Source: DATMAM01 sp035559995 (GTDB lineage: Bacteria > Desulfobacterota > Binatia > UBA9968). From it: a DNA stretch of 64,000 nt. This document shows, one piece after another, positions 16,157 to 24,085 of this stretch; the first letter of the stretch is position 1; every line of letters starts with the position of its first letter. The stretch is taken from NCBI GenBank assembly GCA_035559995.1, contig DATMAM010000049.1, positions 32,287 through 96,286 on the forward strand, written 5' to 3'. The notes beneath the pieces are model-generated. The model ran no database searches, was not told the DNA's origin, and saw only the letters and a program-made list of their open reading frames with translations. The position numbers and the translations under genes are program-made.

Positions 16157-18307
16157 CTAGGCGCCGCGCAATTCTTCCGGCCGAATCGGCAACTTGCGGA
16201 TGCGCTTTCCCGTCGCGGCGAAGATCGCGTTGCACACCGCCGGCGCGATCGGCGGCACGCCCGGCTCGCCGACGCCGCCCGGATTCTCGTTGCTCTGAAC
16301 GATATGCACCTCGACGACCGGCATCTCGTTGATCCGGAGCATCGGGTAGTCGTGAAAGTTGCTTTGCTTGACGCGCCCGTTCTCGATCGTGATCTCCCCG
16401 TAAAGCGCCGCGGTCAAGCCGTACACGATGCCGCCTTCCATCTGCGCTTCGACCTGGTCGGGGTTGACGTACATGCCGCAGTCGACCGCGCACACCACGC
16501 GGTGCACGCGCACCTTGCCGTCCTTCGCAACCGAGACTTCGGCAACTTCCGCAGCGTAGCTGCCGTACGAAAACGCCACGGCGATGCCGCGAAAGCGCCC
16601 CGGCGGCAGGGGCTTCCCCCAACCCGCTTTTTCCGCCGCGAGCTCGAGCACGCGCTTGTGCCGCGGCGCCTTGACCAGTAGCTCCCGGCGAAACTCAAAC
16701 GGGTCTTTTCCCGCCGCGGCGGCCAGCTCGTCGATAAAGGACTCCGTGATGAAGGCGTTCTGCGACGCGCCGACGGAACGCCACACGCCGACGGGAATGC
16801 CGACGTCTCTGTAGATGTACTGGACTTCCAGGTTCGGTATGGCATAGGGCAGCTCGCCGGCCACCGCCAGCATCGAAGGATCGAGGCCGCCTTTGAGTGT
16901 CTGTCCACGCTGCGCGCTAATCGAAGGACCGACGATCCGGTGCGTCCAGGCGATGGGCGCTCCGCGCTCGTCGAGCGCCGCGCGAAAGACGTTGTACGTC
17001 GCCGGCCGGTAAAAGCCGTGCCGCATATCGTCTTCGCGCGTCCAGATGACCTTGACCGGCGCCTTGACCGCCTTTGACGTTTCCACCGCTTCCCGGACGA
17101 AATCGACGTGACCGCGACGGCCAAAGCCGCCGCCGAGCATCATGGTGTGGACTTTCACGGCTTCGGGCCGGAGCCCCGTGATGCGCGCGCCTTCCGCGCG
17201 CGTGCGCGTCTGGTTCTGCGTGCCCACCCATATGTCGCAGCTTTCCTGGGTGACGTGCGCCGTGCAGTTCATCGGCTCCATGGTCGCGTGCGCCAGAAAC
17301 GGGACCTCGTAGACGGCTTCGAGCTTTTTCGCCGCCGCCGCCAGCGCGCTTTCCGGGTCGCCCACTTTCTTTGCGACCGGCCCCGGCTGCTTTGCCGCCT
17401 CGGCCCAGAGCTTGGTAATCGCGGCGCTGCTCTGCTGCGCGTTCGGCCCTTCGTCCCAAGTGATTTTGAGCGCGTCGCGCCCCCGTTTTGCCGCCCAGTA
17501 ATAATCCGCGACGACGGCCACGCCTGAGCTGATCTGCACCACGTGGCGCACGCCTTTGACCGCTTTGGTTTGCGTCGCGTCGAAGCTTGCGACCTTGCCG
17601 CCAAAGACCGGGCAGCGCTCGACCGTCGCCACGAGCATTCCGGGAACCTTCACGTCGATGCCGTAGAGCGAGCGGCCCGTCACCTTGTCCGGGACATCGA
17701 GCCGCGGGATCTTTTTGCCGATATAACGGAACTGATCGGGAGATTTGAGCTTGGGATCTTTGGGCGGCGGAAGCTGCGAAGCTTTCTCGGCCAGCTCGCC
17801 GTAGGTTAGCTTTCGCCCCGTAGGCCGGTGGATGACCGTGTTTTGCTCCGCGTAACATTCCTCGGCGGGCACCTCCCACTGGCGCGCCGCCGCGCTCACC
17901 AGCATCTCCCGGCCGGCGGCGCCGATCTTGCGCCAGTGCGTCAGCATGGTCCGAATGCTGCGGCTTCCCGCGGTGGACTGCTGCCCTCCGCGCGCCGGAT
18001 CGCCAAAAGCGGGATCGGCGGGGGCCTGTTCCCAGCGCACTTTGGACCAGTCGGCTTCCAGCTCGTCGGCGATGATCATCGGAACCGAGGTGATGATCCC
18101 CTGGCCCATTTCCGACTGGCCGACGACGATCGTCACGGTCCCGTCGCGCGCGATGCGCACGAGCGCGCTCAGCGGGAACTCCTCCGCCGCCGCCGCCCGG
18201 GCGATGCGCCGCGCGGACGGCCAGTAGAGGCCGAGAACCAGGCCGCCACCTGCGGCCAAACCCGTCCTCAGAAAATCGCGCCGGCTGAGATTGACGATCG
18301 GATTCAT
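16157..18307 (-). CDS. Molybdenum hydroxylase large subunit (IorB type)
   Basis: 716 residues beginning with a Tat signal (NLSRRDFLRTGLAAGGGLVLG), so the folded enzyme is exported. Molybdopterin-binding features include the SEMGQG segment, MLGGGFGRRG, and a C-terminal GEPG with the catalytic Glu followed by PPIAPAVCNAIFAATGKRIR. Length and Tat signal match the isoquinoline 1-oxidoreductase beta-subunit group of the xanthine dehydrogenase family. AAGGAGG precedes the ATG, which overlaps the stop of the 2Fe-2S subunit by four bases. No third cytochrome subunit follows, so the electron acceptor is not evident. The substrate may be an N-heterocycle or an aldehyde. Confidence 0.93.
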   Translation of the reverse strand: MNPIVNLSRRDFLRTGLAAGGGLVLGLYWPSARRIARAAAAEEFPLSALVRIARDGTVTIVVGQSEMGQGIITSVPMIIADELEADWSKVRWEQAPADPAFGDPARGGQQSTAGSRSIRTMLTHWRKIGAAGREMLVSAAARQWEVPAEECYAEQNTVIHRPTGRKLTYGELAEKASQLPPPKDPKLKSPDQFRYIGKKIPRLDVPDKVTGRSLYGIDVKVPGMLVATVERCPVFGGKVASFDATQTKAVKGVRHVVQISSGVAVVADYYWAAKRGRDALKITWDEGPNAQQSSAAITKLWAEAAKQPGPVAKKVGDPESALAAAAKKLEAVYEVPFLAHATMEPMNCTAHVTQESCDIWVGTQNQTRTRAEGARITGLRPEAVKVHTMMLGGGFGRRGHVDFVREAVETSKAVKAPVKVIWTREDDMRHGFYRPATYNVFRAALDERGAPIAWTHRIVGPSISAQRGQTLKGGLDPSMLAVAGELPYAIPNLEVQYIYRDVGIPVGVWRSVGASQNAFITESFIDELAAAAGKDPFEFRRELLVKAPRHKRVLELAAEKAGWGKPLPPGRFRGIAVAFSYGSYAAEVAEVSVAKDGKVRVHRVVCAVDCGMYVNPDQVEAQMEGGIVYGLTAALYGEITIENGRVKQSNFHDYPMLRINEMPVVEVHIVQSNENPGGVGEPGVPPIAPAVCNAIFAATGKRIRKLPIRPEELRGA

Positions 18308-18774
18308 TTTGCACCTCCTTGCGCCATCAAGCTTGCCGCACGATGGATCGCGCGCCGGATGCGCTGGTAGGTGCCGCAGCGGCAGATGTTGCCCGACATC
18401 GCGGCGTCAATATCCGCGTCGCTCGGCTTTCGGTTCGTCGCCAGAAGCGCCGCGGCCGACATGATTTGCCCGGATTGGCAGTAGCCGCACTGCGGCACGT
18501 CCTCGGCGATCCAGGCCTTTTGCACGGGATGGCTGCCGTCCGGCGAGAGGCCTTCGATCGTCGTGATCTTTTTGCCGCTGGCGGCGGAAACCGCGGTGGC
18601 GCAAGAGCGAATCGGCTTGCCGTCGAGGTGAACCGTGCAGGCGCCGCACTGCGCGATGCCGCAGCCGTACTTCGTGCCGGTCAAGCCGAGCGTCTCGCGT
18701 AACACCCACAGCAGCGGCGTATCGGGCTCGGCATCAACGGTATGTTTCTTGCCGTTAACGATAAGGGGAATCAT
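18304..18774 (-). CDS. 2Fe-2S subunit of molybdenum hydroxylase (IorA type)
   Basis: 156 residues with two [2Fe-2S] clusters: an N-terminal plant-type site (KYGCGIAQCGACTVHLDG plus a later Cys) and a helical C-terminal site (CGYCQSGQIM and NICRCGTYQRI). AAGGAGG lies upstream of ATG 18774. It passes electrons from the molybdenum centre in the partner subunit to an external acceptor. It lacks its own signal peptide and would be exported bound to the Tat-signal-bearing partner. The two genes overlap as ATGA, the usual small-then-large subunit order. Confidence 0.93.
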   Translation of the reverse strand: MIPLIVNGKKHTVDAEPDTPLLWVLRETLGLTGTKYGCGIAQCGACTVHLDGKPIRSCATAVSAASGKKITTIEGLSPDGSHPVQKAWIAEDVPQCGYCQSGQIMSAAALLATNRKPSDADIDAAMSGNICRCGTYQRIRRAIHRAASLMAQGGAK

Positions 18775-19076
18775 TCTTTTCCTCCTTGTCCAAAACTATA
18801 TTGCAGTTAGCCGCTGTCCTTCGACGGCGCTCAGACTCCTTCTGAGTTCATGACGCGAGCAAGTTTGTAGGATGGGTAGAGGCGCGGTGCGCCGATACCC
18901 ACCGTCTCTGTCTTCGCCGATGGGTATCGCGAGGCCTGTCGTGAGTCCTTCGGCTGTGCTCAGGATAGACTCTGTCGAACGGCCTGTCCTGAGCATGTCG
19001 GAGGACTCACCCCGCCCTGTCAGGTTTATCGCGAATTATAGGCTTGCCAAGCAAAAAAAATCTAGATAGGGTGCCT
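18775..19076. other. Gene-free spacer with repeats
   Basis: About 300 bases with no supportable gene. It carries a GTAGGATGGGT/ACCC-type element (18867-18903), related to that at 10064-10132, and the long palindrome listed next. It may hold promoters for the two divergent flanking units. Confidence 0.6.
18941..19010. repeat. Long imperfect palindrome (REP-like)
   Basis: The left arm starts GTGAGTCCTTCGG and continues with TGCTCAGGATAG; the right arm reads CTGTCCTGAGCA then GGAGGACTCAC. Arms of about 27 bases match with few mismatches. The core CTGAGC / GCTCAGGA recurs at 51119-51151, indicating a dispersed intergenic repeat. Confidence 0.6.
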
Positions 19077-19090
19077 ACCGACTGGTCGGT
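19077..19090. promoter_or_regulatory. TetR-type operator
   Basis: ACCGACTGGTCGGT is a perfect 14-bp palindrome eight bases before the ATG of the TetR-family gene. The ACCGAC-N2-GTCGGT form is common for autoregulating TetR proteins. It also supports ATG 19098 as the start. Confidence 0.65.
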
Positions 19091-19097
19091 CGGTTCA

Positions 19098-19712
19098 ATG
19101 CAGATCCCGGAAAGACAAACGGACCTCACGCGGCAGCGGATCGTCGAGGCGGCGCTCGAAGTGTTCGCCAAAAAGGGCTACCACGGGGCGACCATGGACG
19201 AGATCGCCTCGGTCTCGCGCGTTTCCAAGGGCGGCCTCTATTTTCATTTTCCCAGCAAACAGGACCTCTTTCTTGCGCTCGCCGATGTCGCGGCCAATCT
19301 TCTGATCACCAAGATGACCGAGGCCATGCAGGCGAGCGGCCTGCGCCGGCGAGAGAAAATGCGCCTGGCGATCGCGTCGGTGTTTGACCTGCTCGAGCGC
19401 CACCGGACCATGGCGAGGGTCGTGTTCCTCAAGATGGCAAGCCTCGGCCCGCCGTTTGATCGAAAGCTGATGGAGATCCACCGCCGGATCGCGCGCTTGA
19501 TCCAAAAAGAGCTGGAGGAGGCGCAAAAGGAAAGCAGGATTCCGGTCGGAGATTCGGAGCTGGTGTCGCTCATGTGGGTCGGCGCGCTGCACGAAGTGCT
19601 GGTCTGGTGGCTGCACGAGCCGAAGCCGAAGCCGCTCATGAGCGCTTTTCCGGAGCTTTACATCACGCTGCTCAGAAGCATTGGACTCGATCCGAAAGGA
19701 AAAGATGCCTAG
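19098..19712 (+). CDS. TetR/AcrR family transcriptional regulator
   Basis: 204 residues from ATG 19098; codons further up would run through the operator palindrome. The N-terminal HTH is typical: TRQRIVEAALEVFAKKGYHG, TMDEIASVSRVSKGGLYFHF, PSKQDLFLALAD. The C-terminal ligand domain is all-helical, similar in outline to AcrR/FadR-like members that sense hydrophobic molecules. It lies between the IorAB genes (divergent) and the menaquinone genes (same strand, 87 bases further), so it may control either. The operator next to its start implies autorepression. Confidence 0.9.
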   Translation: MQIPERQTDLTRQRIVEAALEVFAKKGYHGATMDEIASVSRVSKGGLYFHFPSKQDLFLALADVAANLLITKMTEAMQASGLRRREKMRLAIASVFDLLERHRTMARVVFLKMASLGPPFDRKLMEIHRRIARLIQKELEEAQKESRIPVGDSELVSLMWVGALHEVLVWWLHEPKPKPLMSAFPELYITLLRSIGLDPKGKDA

Positions 19713-19799
19713 CGAGATGATATTGAGAAGCAGCTCGCTTCTTACCGGACCATTGCAGTTTCTTGTTCCCTCTCCCCTTGCGGGGGAGGCTCCAAACCA

Positions 19800-20936
19800 A
19801 TGCGCTTTGCTGATCAAACTTTAATTCCCATCTGGGAAAGGGTTCACGCCGGGGAGCGCCTGTCATTCGCCGATGGGCTGGCACTGATGCGCAGCCCGGA
19901 TCTTCTTGGCGTCGGGCGCATGGCCGACTGGGTGAAAAGCCGGCGGCACGGCGAGCGCGTTTTCTTCGTCATGAACCGCTACATCAACCCGACGAACGTC
20001 TGCGTGCTTACGTGCGGATTTTGCGATTTCGCCAAGCGCAAGGGAGCAAGCGACGCCTACGAGCTCACGAACGAGCAAATTCTCGAGCTCATCAACGAAG
20101 AGATCCGCGAGGTGCACATCGTCGGCGGGCACCATCCGGACTGGCGCTTCGAGCGCTTCGAAGAAATGATCCGGATGATTCGCCGGCGCTGGCCGCACGT
20201 TCAGATCAAAGCGTTTACCGCGGCCGAGATCGATTATTTTTGGCGCCGCTGGAAAATACCGCCGGAGGAGGCGCTAAGCCGTTTGAAACAGGCGGGCCTC
20301 GACTCGATGCCGGGCGGCGGCGCGGAGGTTTTTAGCGACCGCGTCTGGAAGCTTCTCTTCCCCGGCAAGGCCGGACCCGAGCGCTACCTCGAGATCCACC
20401 GCATCGCGCACCGCATGGGCATTCCCACCAACGCGACGATTCTCTACGGCCACATCGAGACCGACGAAGAGCGCGTGCGCCACCTGGTGCGGCTGCGCGA
20501 AGTTCAGGACGAGGATCCGGGATTTTTCACCTTCATCCCTCTGGCGTATCAGATCAGCAGCCACCGATTGCGGGAGCGGCAGGCCTCCGCCATCGAGGAC
20601 CTGAAGATGATCGCGACCTCTCGCCTCATGCTCGACAACTTCGAGCACATCGAGGCCTTCTGGATCGATCTCGGCGTCGAGTGCGCGAGCATGGCGCTCC
20701 ACTTCGGCGCTTCCGATATCAACGGCACGCTGGTCGAGGAAAAAATCGCCCACGCCGCGCGCGCGCAAAGCCCGGCCGGCGTCACGCGGCAGCGGCTGCT
20801 CCACATGATTCGCGATGCCGGGAAAATTCCGGTCGAGCGCGACGCGCTCTACAACGTGATTCGGGTCTACGAGCGAAAAGCCGACGAAGACGCGACCGAT
20901 TCGCTCGCGAGCGCGAACCCCGATCGCGAAAAATGA
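19800..20936 (+). CDS. mqnE: Aminodeoxyfutalosine synthase MqnE
   Basis: 378 residues. The radical-SAM motif CxxxCxxC is present as NVCVLTCGFCDFAKRKG (about residues 66-80). EVHIVGGHHPDWRFERFEE and IKAFTAAEIDYF are characteristic of MqnE, which joins 3-[(1-carboxyvinyl)oxy]benzoate to SAM to make 6-amino-6-deoxyfutalosine. The next genes encode MqnA, MqnC and MqnD, confirming the pathway. It is the first gene of a tight four-gene operon after the TetR gene. MqnC, its closest relative, is separately present, which makes the assignment firmer. Confidence 0.95.
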   Translation: MRFADQTLIPIWERVHAGERLSFADGLALMRSPDLLGVGRMADWVKSRRHGERVFFVMNRYINPTNVCVLTCGFCDFAKRKGASDAYELTNEQILELINEEIREVHIVGGHHPDWRFERFEEMIRMIRRRWPHVQIKAFTAAEIDYFWRRWKIPPEEALSRLKQAGLDSMPGGGAEVFSDRVWKLLFPGKAGPERYLEIHRIAHRMGIPTNATILYGHIETDEERVRHLVRLREVQDEDPGFFTFIPLAYQISSHRLRERQASAIEDLKMIATSRLMLDNFEHIEAFWIDLGVECASMALHFGASDINGTLVEEKIAHAARAQSPAGVTRQRLLHMIRDAGKIPVERDALYNVIRVYERKADEDATDSLASANPDREK

Positions 20937-20937
20937 C

Positions 20938-21714
20938 ATGGTCCGCGTCGCCCGTCTCACCTATCTGAACTGCGCCGCGTTTTATTGGGGCTCCGAAAAT
21001 TGGCGCGTGCCGCTCATTCCCTGCGTGCCGCGCGAATTGGGCCAGCTTGCCGCCCGCGGCGAGATCGACGCCGGGCCGATGGCGGTTGCCGACTGGTTCA
21101 GGCTCGAGAGCGAATTTGAGCCGGTGGGACCTTATGGCATCGCCTCGCGCGGTTCCGTGCTGAGCGTTTTGCTTTTTTCCGCGAGACCGATAGAAGATTT
21201 GGCGAGCGCCACAATCGCGGTGACCGAAGAGACCTCAACCTCGTTTCAGTTGTTGCGGCTTCTTTTGGAGCGGCGCTACCGCCTGAGCGGCTGCAACTAC
21301 CGGCGCGGCGACAGCGGCCACGCGCGCCTGCTGATTGGCGACGCCGCGCTCGAGGAGATGAAAAAGGCGAGCTGGCCGTTTGTCTACGACCTCGCCGCCG
21401 AGTGGCAGCGCTGGCAGGGCTCGCCTTTCGTCTTTGCGCGTTGGGTCATTCGACGGAGCCTCCCCGGTCCGGAGAAGGCGCGCTTCGAGAAGCTGCTCGA
21501 TGAGTCTTTCCGCCTGGCCATGGAGCGGCTGGACGAGGTCGCCCACCATTTTTCCGGCCAAGGGTCGCTCGACAAAGATGAAATTGTCGCCTATTTAAGA
21601 AATCTTGTCTTTATCATCGGCGCCGATGAAGAGCGCGGCCTGGCGGAGTTCAGAAGGCTTCTCGCAGCGAAGCCGCAGCGCGCGCGCCTGGCTGCGGACA
21701 TGCCGCGAACCTAA
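20938..21714 (+). CDS. mqnA: Chorismate dehydratase MqnA
   Basis: 258 residues starting one base after the mqnE stop. It has the periplasmic-binding-like fold of the MqnA/MqnD family, with VARLTYLNCAAFYWG at the N-terminus, ELGQLAARGEIDAGPMAVADW and, later, TIAVTEETSTSFQLLRLLLE. MqnA removes water from chorismate to form 3-enolpyruvylbenzoate, the first step of the futalosine route to menaquinone. Close linkage with mqnE suggests translational coupling. Nothing unusual in length. Confidence 0.93.
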   Translation: MVRVARLTYLNCAAFYWGSENWRVPLIPCVPRELGQLAARGEIDAGPMAVADWFRLESEFEPVGPYGIASRGSVLSVLLFSARPIEDLASATIAVTEETSTSFQLLRLLLERRYRLSGCNYRRGDSGHARLLIGDAALEEMKKASWPFVYDLAAEWQRWQGSPFVFARWVIRRSLPGPEKARFEKLLDESFRLAMERLDEVAHHFSGQGSLDKDEIVAYLRNLVFIIGADEERGLAEFRRLLAAKPQRARLAADMPRT

Positions 21715-21727
21715 AAAGGAGATCTCT

Positions 21728-22840
21728 ATGTGGCATGAGATCGAGCGAAAAGTACTTGCCGGCGAGCGGCTCGCTGCCGACGAGGGCATTTTTCTTCTGA
21801 CCGAGGCTGAGCTTCTCGCCCTGGGCGAGCTGGCGCAGCAGGTCCGCTATCGCCACAACCCCAAGCCGTACGTCACGTTCCTGATCGATAGCAACCCGAA
21901 CTATACGAACATCTGCGACACGGACTGCCTGTTTTGCGCGTTTTACCGCAAGCCGGGCGCGGCCGACGGCTACTGGCTGACCGTGGAGCAGGTCATGGAG
22001 AAAGTCGCTCACGCCGTGAGCCGCGGCGCGACCACGGTCCTGCTCCAGGGCGGCCACAACCCGGCGATTCCGCTCGAGTACTATCAGGCGCTCGTGCGCG
22101 AGACCCGCCGCCGCTTTCCCGAGGTCACGCCGCACTTTTTCTCGGCTTCGGAGATTCAGGCGATGGCGCGCTACTTCCATATGTCGGTGCGCGAAGTGTT
22201 GCAGGCGCTCAGCGACGCCGGCCAGTACTCGCTTCCCGGGGGCGGCGCCGAGATCCTCTCCCGGCGCGTCCGCCAGCGCATCGCCGCCAAGAAGGGCGGA
22301 CCGGAAGACTGGATCGAGGTCCACCGGGAAGCTCATCGGCTCGGCTGGCGCTCGACCGCGACGATGATGTACGGCCACGTAGAGACGCCCGAAGACATTG
22401 TCGAGCACTGGAACTACATCCGCGATCTGCAGGACGAGACGGGCGGCTTCACGGCCTTTGTCCCATGGTCGTTCAAGCCCACGCACACGTATTTGAGCAA
22501 GTGGGTGCCCGTCGGCGCCGGACCGAACCGGTATCTCAGAATAATCGCCGCGAGCCGGCTCTACCTCGACAACTTCCCGCATGTTCAGGCGTCGTGGTTC
22601 AGCGAGGGAAAAAAGACCGGCCAGGTCGCGCTCCATTTCGGCGCCGACGACTTCGGCGGCACGCTGATCGAGGAGAACGTTCACGCAGCCGCGGACTACG
22701 TCAATAAAACGACGACGGACGAGACGATCGAGATCATTCGCGAGTCGGGCTTTGTGCCCGCCCGGCGCACGACGCTGTATGAGATCATCGAAGTCTACGA
22801 CGGCCCGGCGAGTAGCCAAGCGCGGATCTCCGAACGATAA
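21728..22840 (+). CDS. mqnC: Cyclic dehypoxanthinylfutalosine synthase MqnC
   Basis: 370 residues; AAAAGGAG precedes ATG 21728. Radical-SAM ligands appear in NICDTDCLFCAFYRKPG (CxxxCxxC). Further MqnC marks are VLLQGGHNPAIPLEYYQ, HFFSASEIQAMAR and SLPGGGAEILSRRVR. The enzyme cyclises dehypoxanthinylfutalosine to the spiro intermediate. The gene that makes its substrate, MqnB futalosine hydrolase or an MTA/SAH nucleosidase, is not in this window and must lie elsewhere. Confidence 0.95.
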   Translation: MWHEIERKVLAGERLAADEGIFLLTEAELLALGELAQQVRYRHNPKPYVTFLIDSNPNYTNICDTDCLFCAFYRKPGAADGYWLTVEQVMEKVAHAVSRGATTVLLQGGHNPAIPLEYYQALVRETRRRFPEVTPHFFSASEIQAMARYFHMSVREVLQALSDAGQYSLPGGGAEILSRRVRQRIAAKKGGPEDWIEVHREAHRLGWRSTATMMYGHVETPEDIVEHWNYIRDLQDETGGFTAFVPWSFKPTHTYLSKWVPVGAGPNRYLRIIAASRLYLDNFPHVQASWFSEGKKTGQVALHFGADDFGGTLIEENVHAAADYVNKTTTDETIEIIRESGFVPARRTTLYEIIEVYDGPASSQARISER

Positions 22841-22855
22841 AGGCGGAATTGAGCA

Positions 22856-23746
22856 TTGGGAAGCCCGTTGAACGCCGCTGCAGTAAGAATCATTCGCTTC
22901 GGCCACAGCCCGGACGCCGATGACGCGTTTATGTTCTACGGGCTGGCGAAAGAGATCGTCAGGATTCCGGGCTACCGCGTGGAGCACGTCATGCAGGATA
23001 TCCAGAGCCTGAACGAGCGCGCGCGCTCGCTCGCCGATCTCGAGGTGACGGCGATCTCCACGGCGGTCTATCCCGAGATCGCCTCGCGCTATCGGATCAT
23101 GAGCAGCGGCGCGTCGATGGGCCGGGGCTACGGCCCGCAGGTCGTAAGCCTAAAACTCGCTTCCGCAAGCGAGCTTTCCGGAAAGCGCCTGGCGATTCCC
23201 GGCGCGCACACGACGGCCTTTTTGGTGCTGCGCTTGTATCTCGGGGATAACGCCAAAAGCGTTGAGTTTGCGCCGGTGAACTTCGATCAGATCCCGCAGG
23301 CCATCTTGGACGGAAGAGTCGATGCGGGCCTTTTGATTCACGAGGGCCAGTTAACTCACCCCGAGATGGGGCTGCACGAGATCGTCGACCTCGGAAAATG
23401 GTGGGACGACGAGACGGGCTTGCCCCTTCCTCTCGGTCTCGACGTCGTGCGGCGCGATCTCGGCGAGGAGCTTTCCGCGCAAATCAACTCGGCTCTTCGG
23501 CGGAGCATCGAGGTGGCGTATGCCGACGAAGAAAACGCGCTCGATTACGCCCTTTCCTTCGGCCGCGGCATCGAGCGCGAGGTGTGCCGCGCTTTTGTGA
23601 AGATGTACGTCAACCGGGACACGCTCGATATGGGAGAAAGCGGCCGGAGGTCGCTCGAAGAACTGTTCGCAAGAGCCGCGACGGCCGGGCTGGTGCCGAA
23701 GATGCCGCCGTTGGATATCGTGGCGGCTGAGTCCCGACCCGGCTAG
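22856..23746 (+). CDS. mqnD: 1,4-dihydroxy-6-naphthoate synthase MqnD
   Basis: About 296 residues. The start is uncertain: TTG 22856 or TTG 22868 both lie shortly after the mqnC stop, with AAAGGCGG upstream. Family features: IRFGHSPDADDAFMFYGLA at the N-terminus, the TAISTAVYPEIASRY segment, IPGAHTTAFLVLRLYL and GLLIHEGQLTHPEMGLHEI. It releases 1,4-dihydroxy-6-naphthoate for menaquinone formation. As the last gene of the operon it completes a pathway set of E, A, C and D. Confidence 0.93.
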   Translation: MGSPLNAAAVRIIRFGHSPDADDAFMFYGLAKEIVRIPGYRVEHVMQDIQSLNERARSLADLEVTAISTAVYPEIASRYRIMSSGASMGRGYGPQVVSLKLASASELSGKRLAIPGAHTTAFLVLRLYLGDNAKSVEFAPVNFDQIPQAILDGRVDAGLLIHEGQLTHPEMGLHEIVDLGKWWDDETGLPLPLGLDVVRRDLGEELSAQINSALRRSIEVAYADEENALDYALSFGRGIEREVCRAFVKMYVNRDTLDMGESGRRSLEELFARAATAGLVPKMPPLDIVAAESRPG

Positions 23747-24015
23747 TCGCGCGGCGACCGGGATCTCACGCCGGCGTCGGTATTTCGTCGCTCCTGCCGT
23801 ATTGCAACACGCTGGCCCTTGCCGATTCGCCCAGTCGGGCTTTCGCCGGGCTCGTTCCTCACCCCAGCAGCGCTCAGGCATGGCGCATCGCCCGGGTGAC
23901 GCGGCTGAAAGTACAACACGGGCTTCGAGCCGTCACTAGCAAAAGGGCCCGGGCTAAGCGGCCAACGAGCGCGCGCTTGAAAATTTTCTTTTAGGCTGAC
24001 AAGATATTTTGGTCC
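23747..24015. other. Spacer between mqnD and the fluoride riboswitch
   Basis: About 270 bases with no convincing gene on either strand. The AT-richer end (TTGAAAATTTTCTTTTAGG, 23978-23996) may hold the promoter for the riboswitch transcript; box matches are poor. Confidence 0.5.
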
Positions 24016-24064
24016 GGGAGATGGCGTTCTCCCACAACCGCCCACCAAGGCTGATAACGCCTAA
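24016..24064 (+). ncRNA. Fluoride riboswitch (crcB motif), copy 1
   Basis: P1 is GGGAG/CUCCC (24016-24020, 24029-24033) around the eight-base loop AUGGCGUU. Loop bases GGCGUU (24023-24028) pair with AACGCC (24056-24061) to give the six-bp pseudoknot of fluoride aptamers. P2 (24038-24042 with 24049-24053) has the expected mismatch at its second pair, and the conserved UGAUAACNCCUA follows. Spacing agrees with the known Thermotoga petrophila aptamer. The antiporter ATG lies 21 bases downstream with no terminator between, so control is probably at translation. Confidence 0.9.
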
Positions 24065-24085
24065 CCTCAACAGCGCGAGAAAAGC

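Noticed and set aside
23747..24015. A minus-strand frame of about 100 codons upstream of the first riboswitch.
   Set aside because: Composition is biased and it extends through the riboswitch; no ribosome site.
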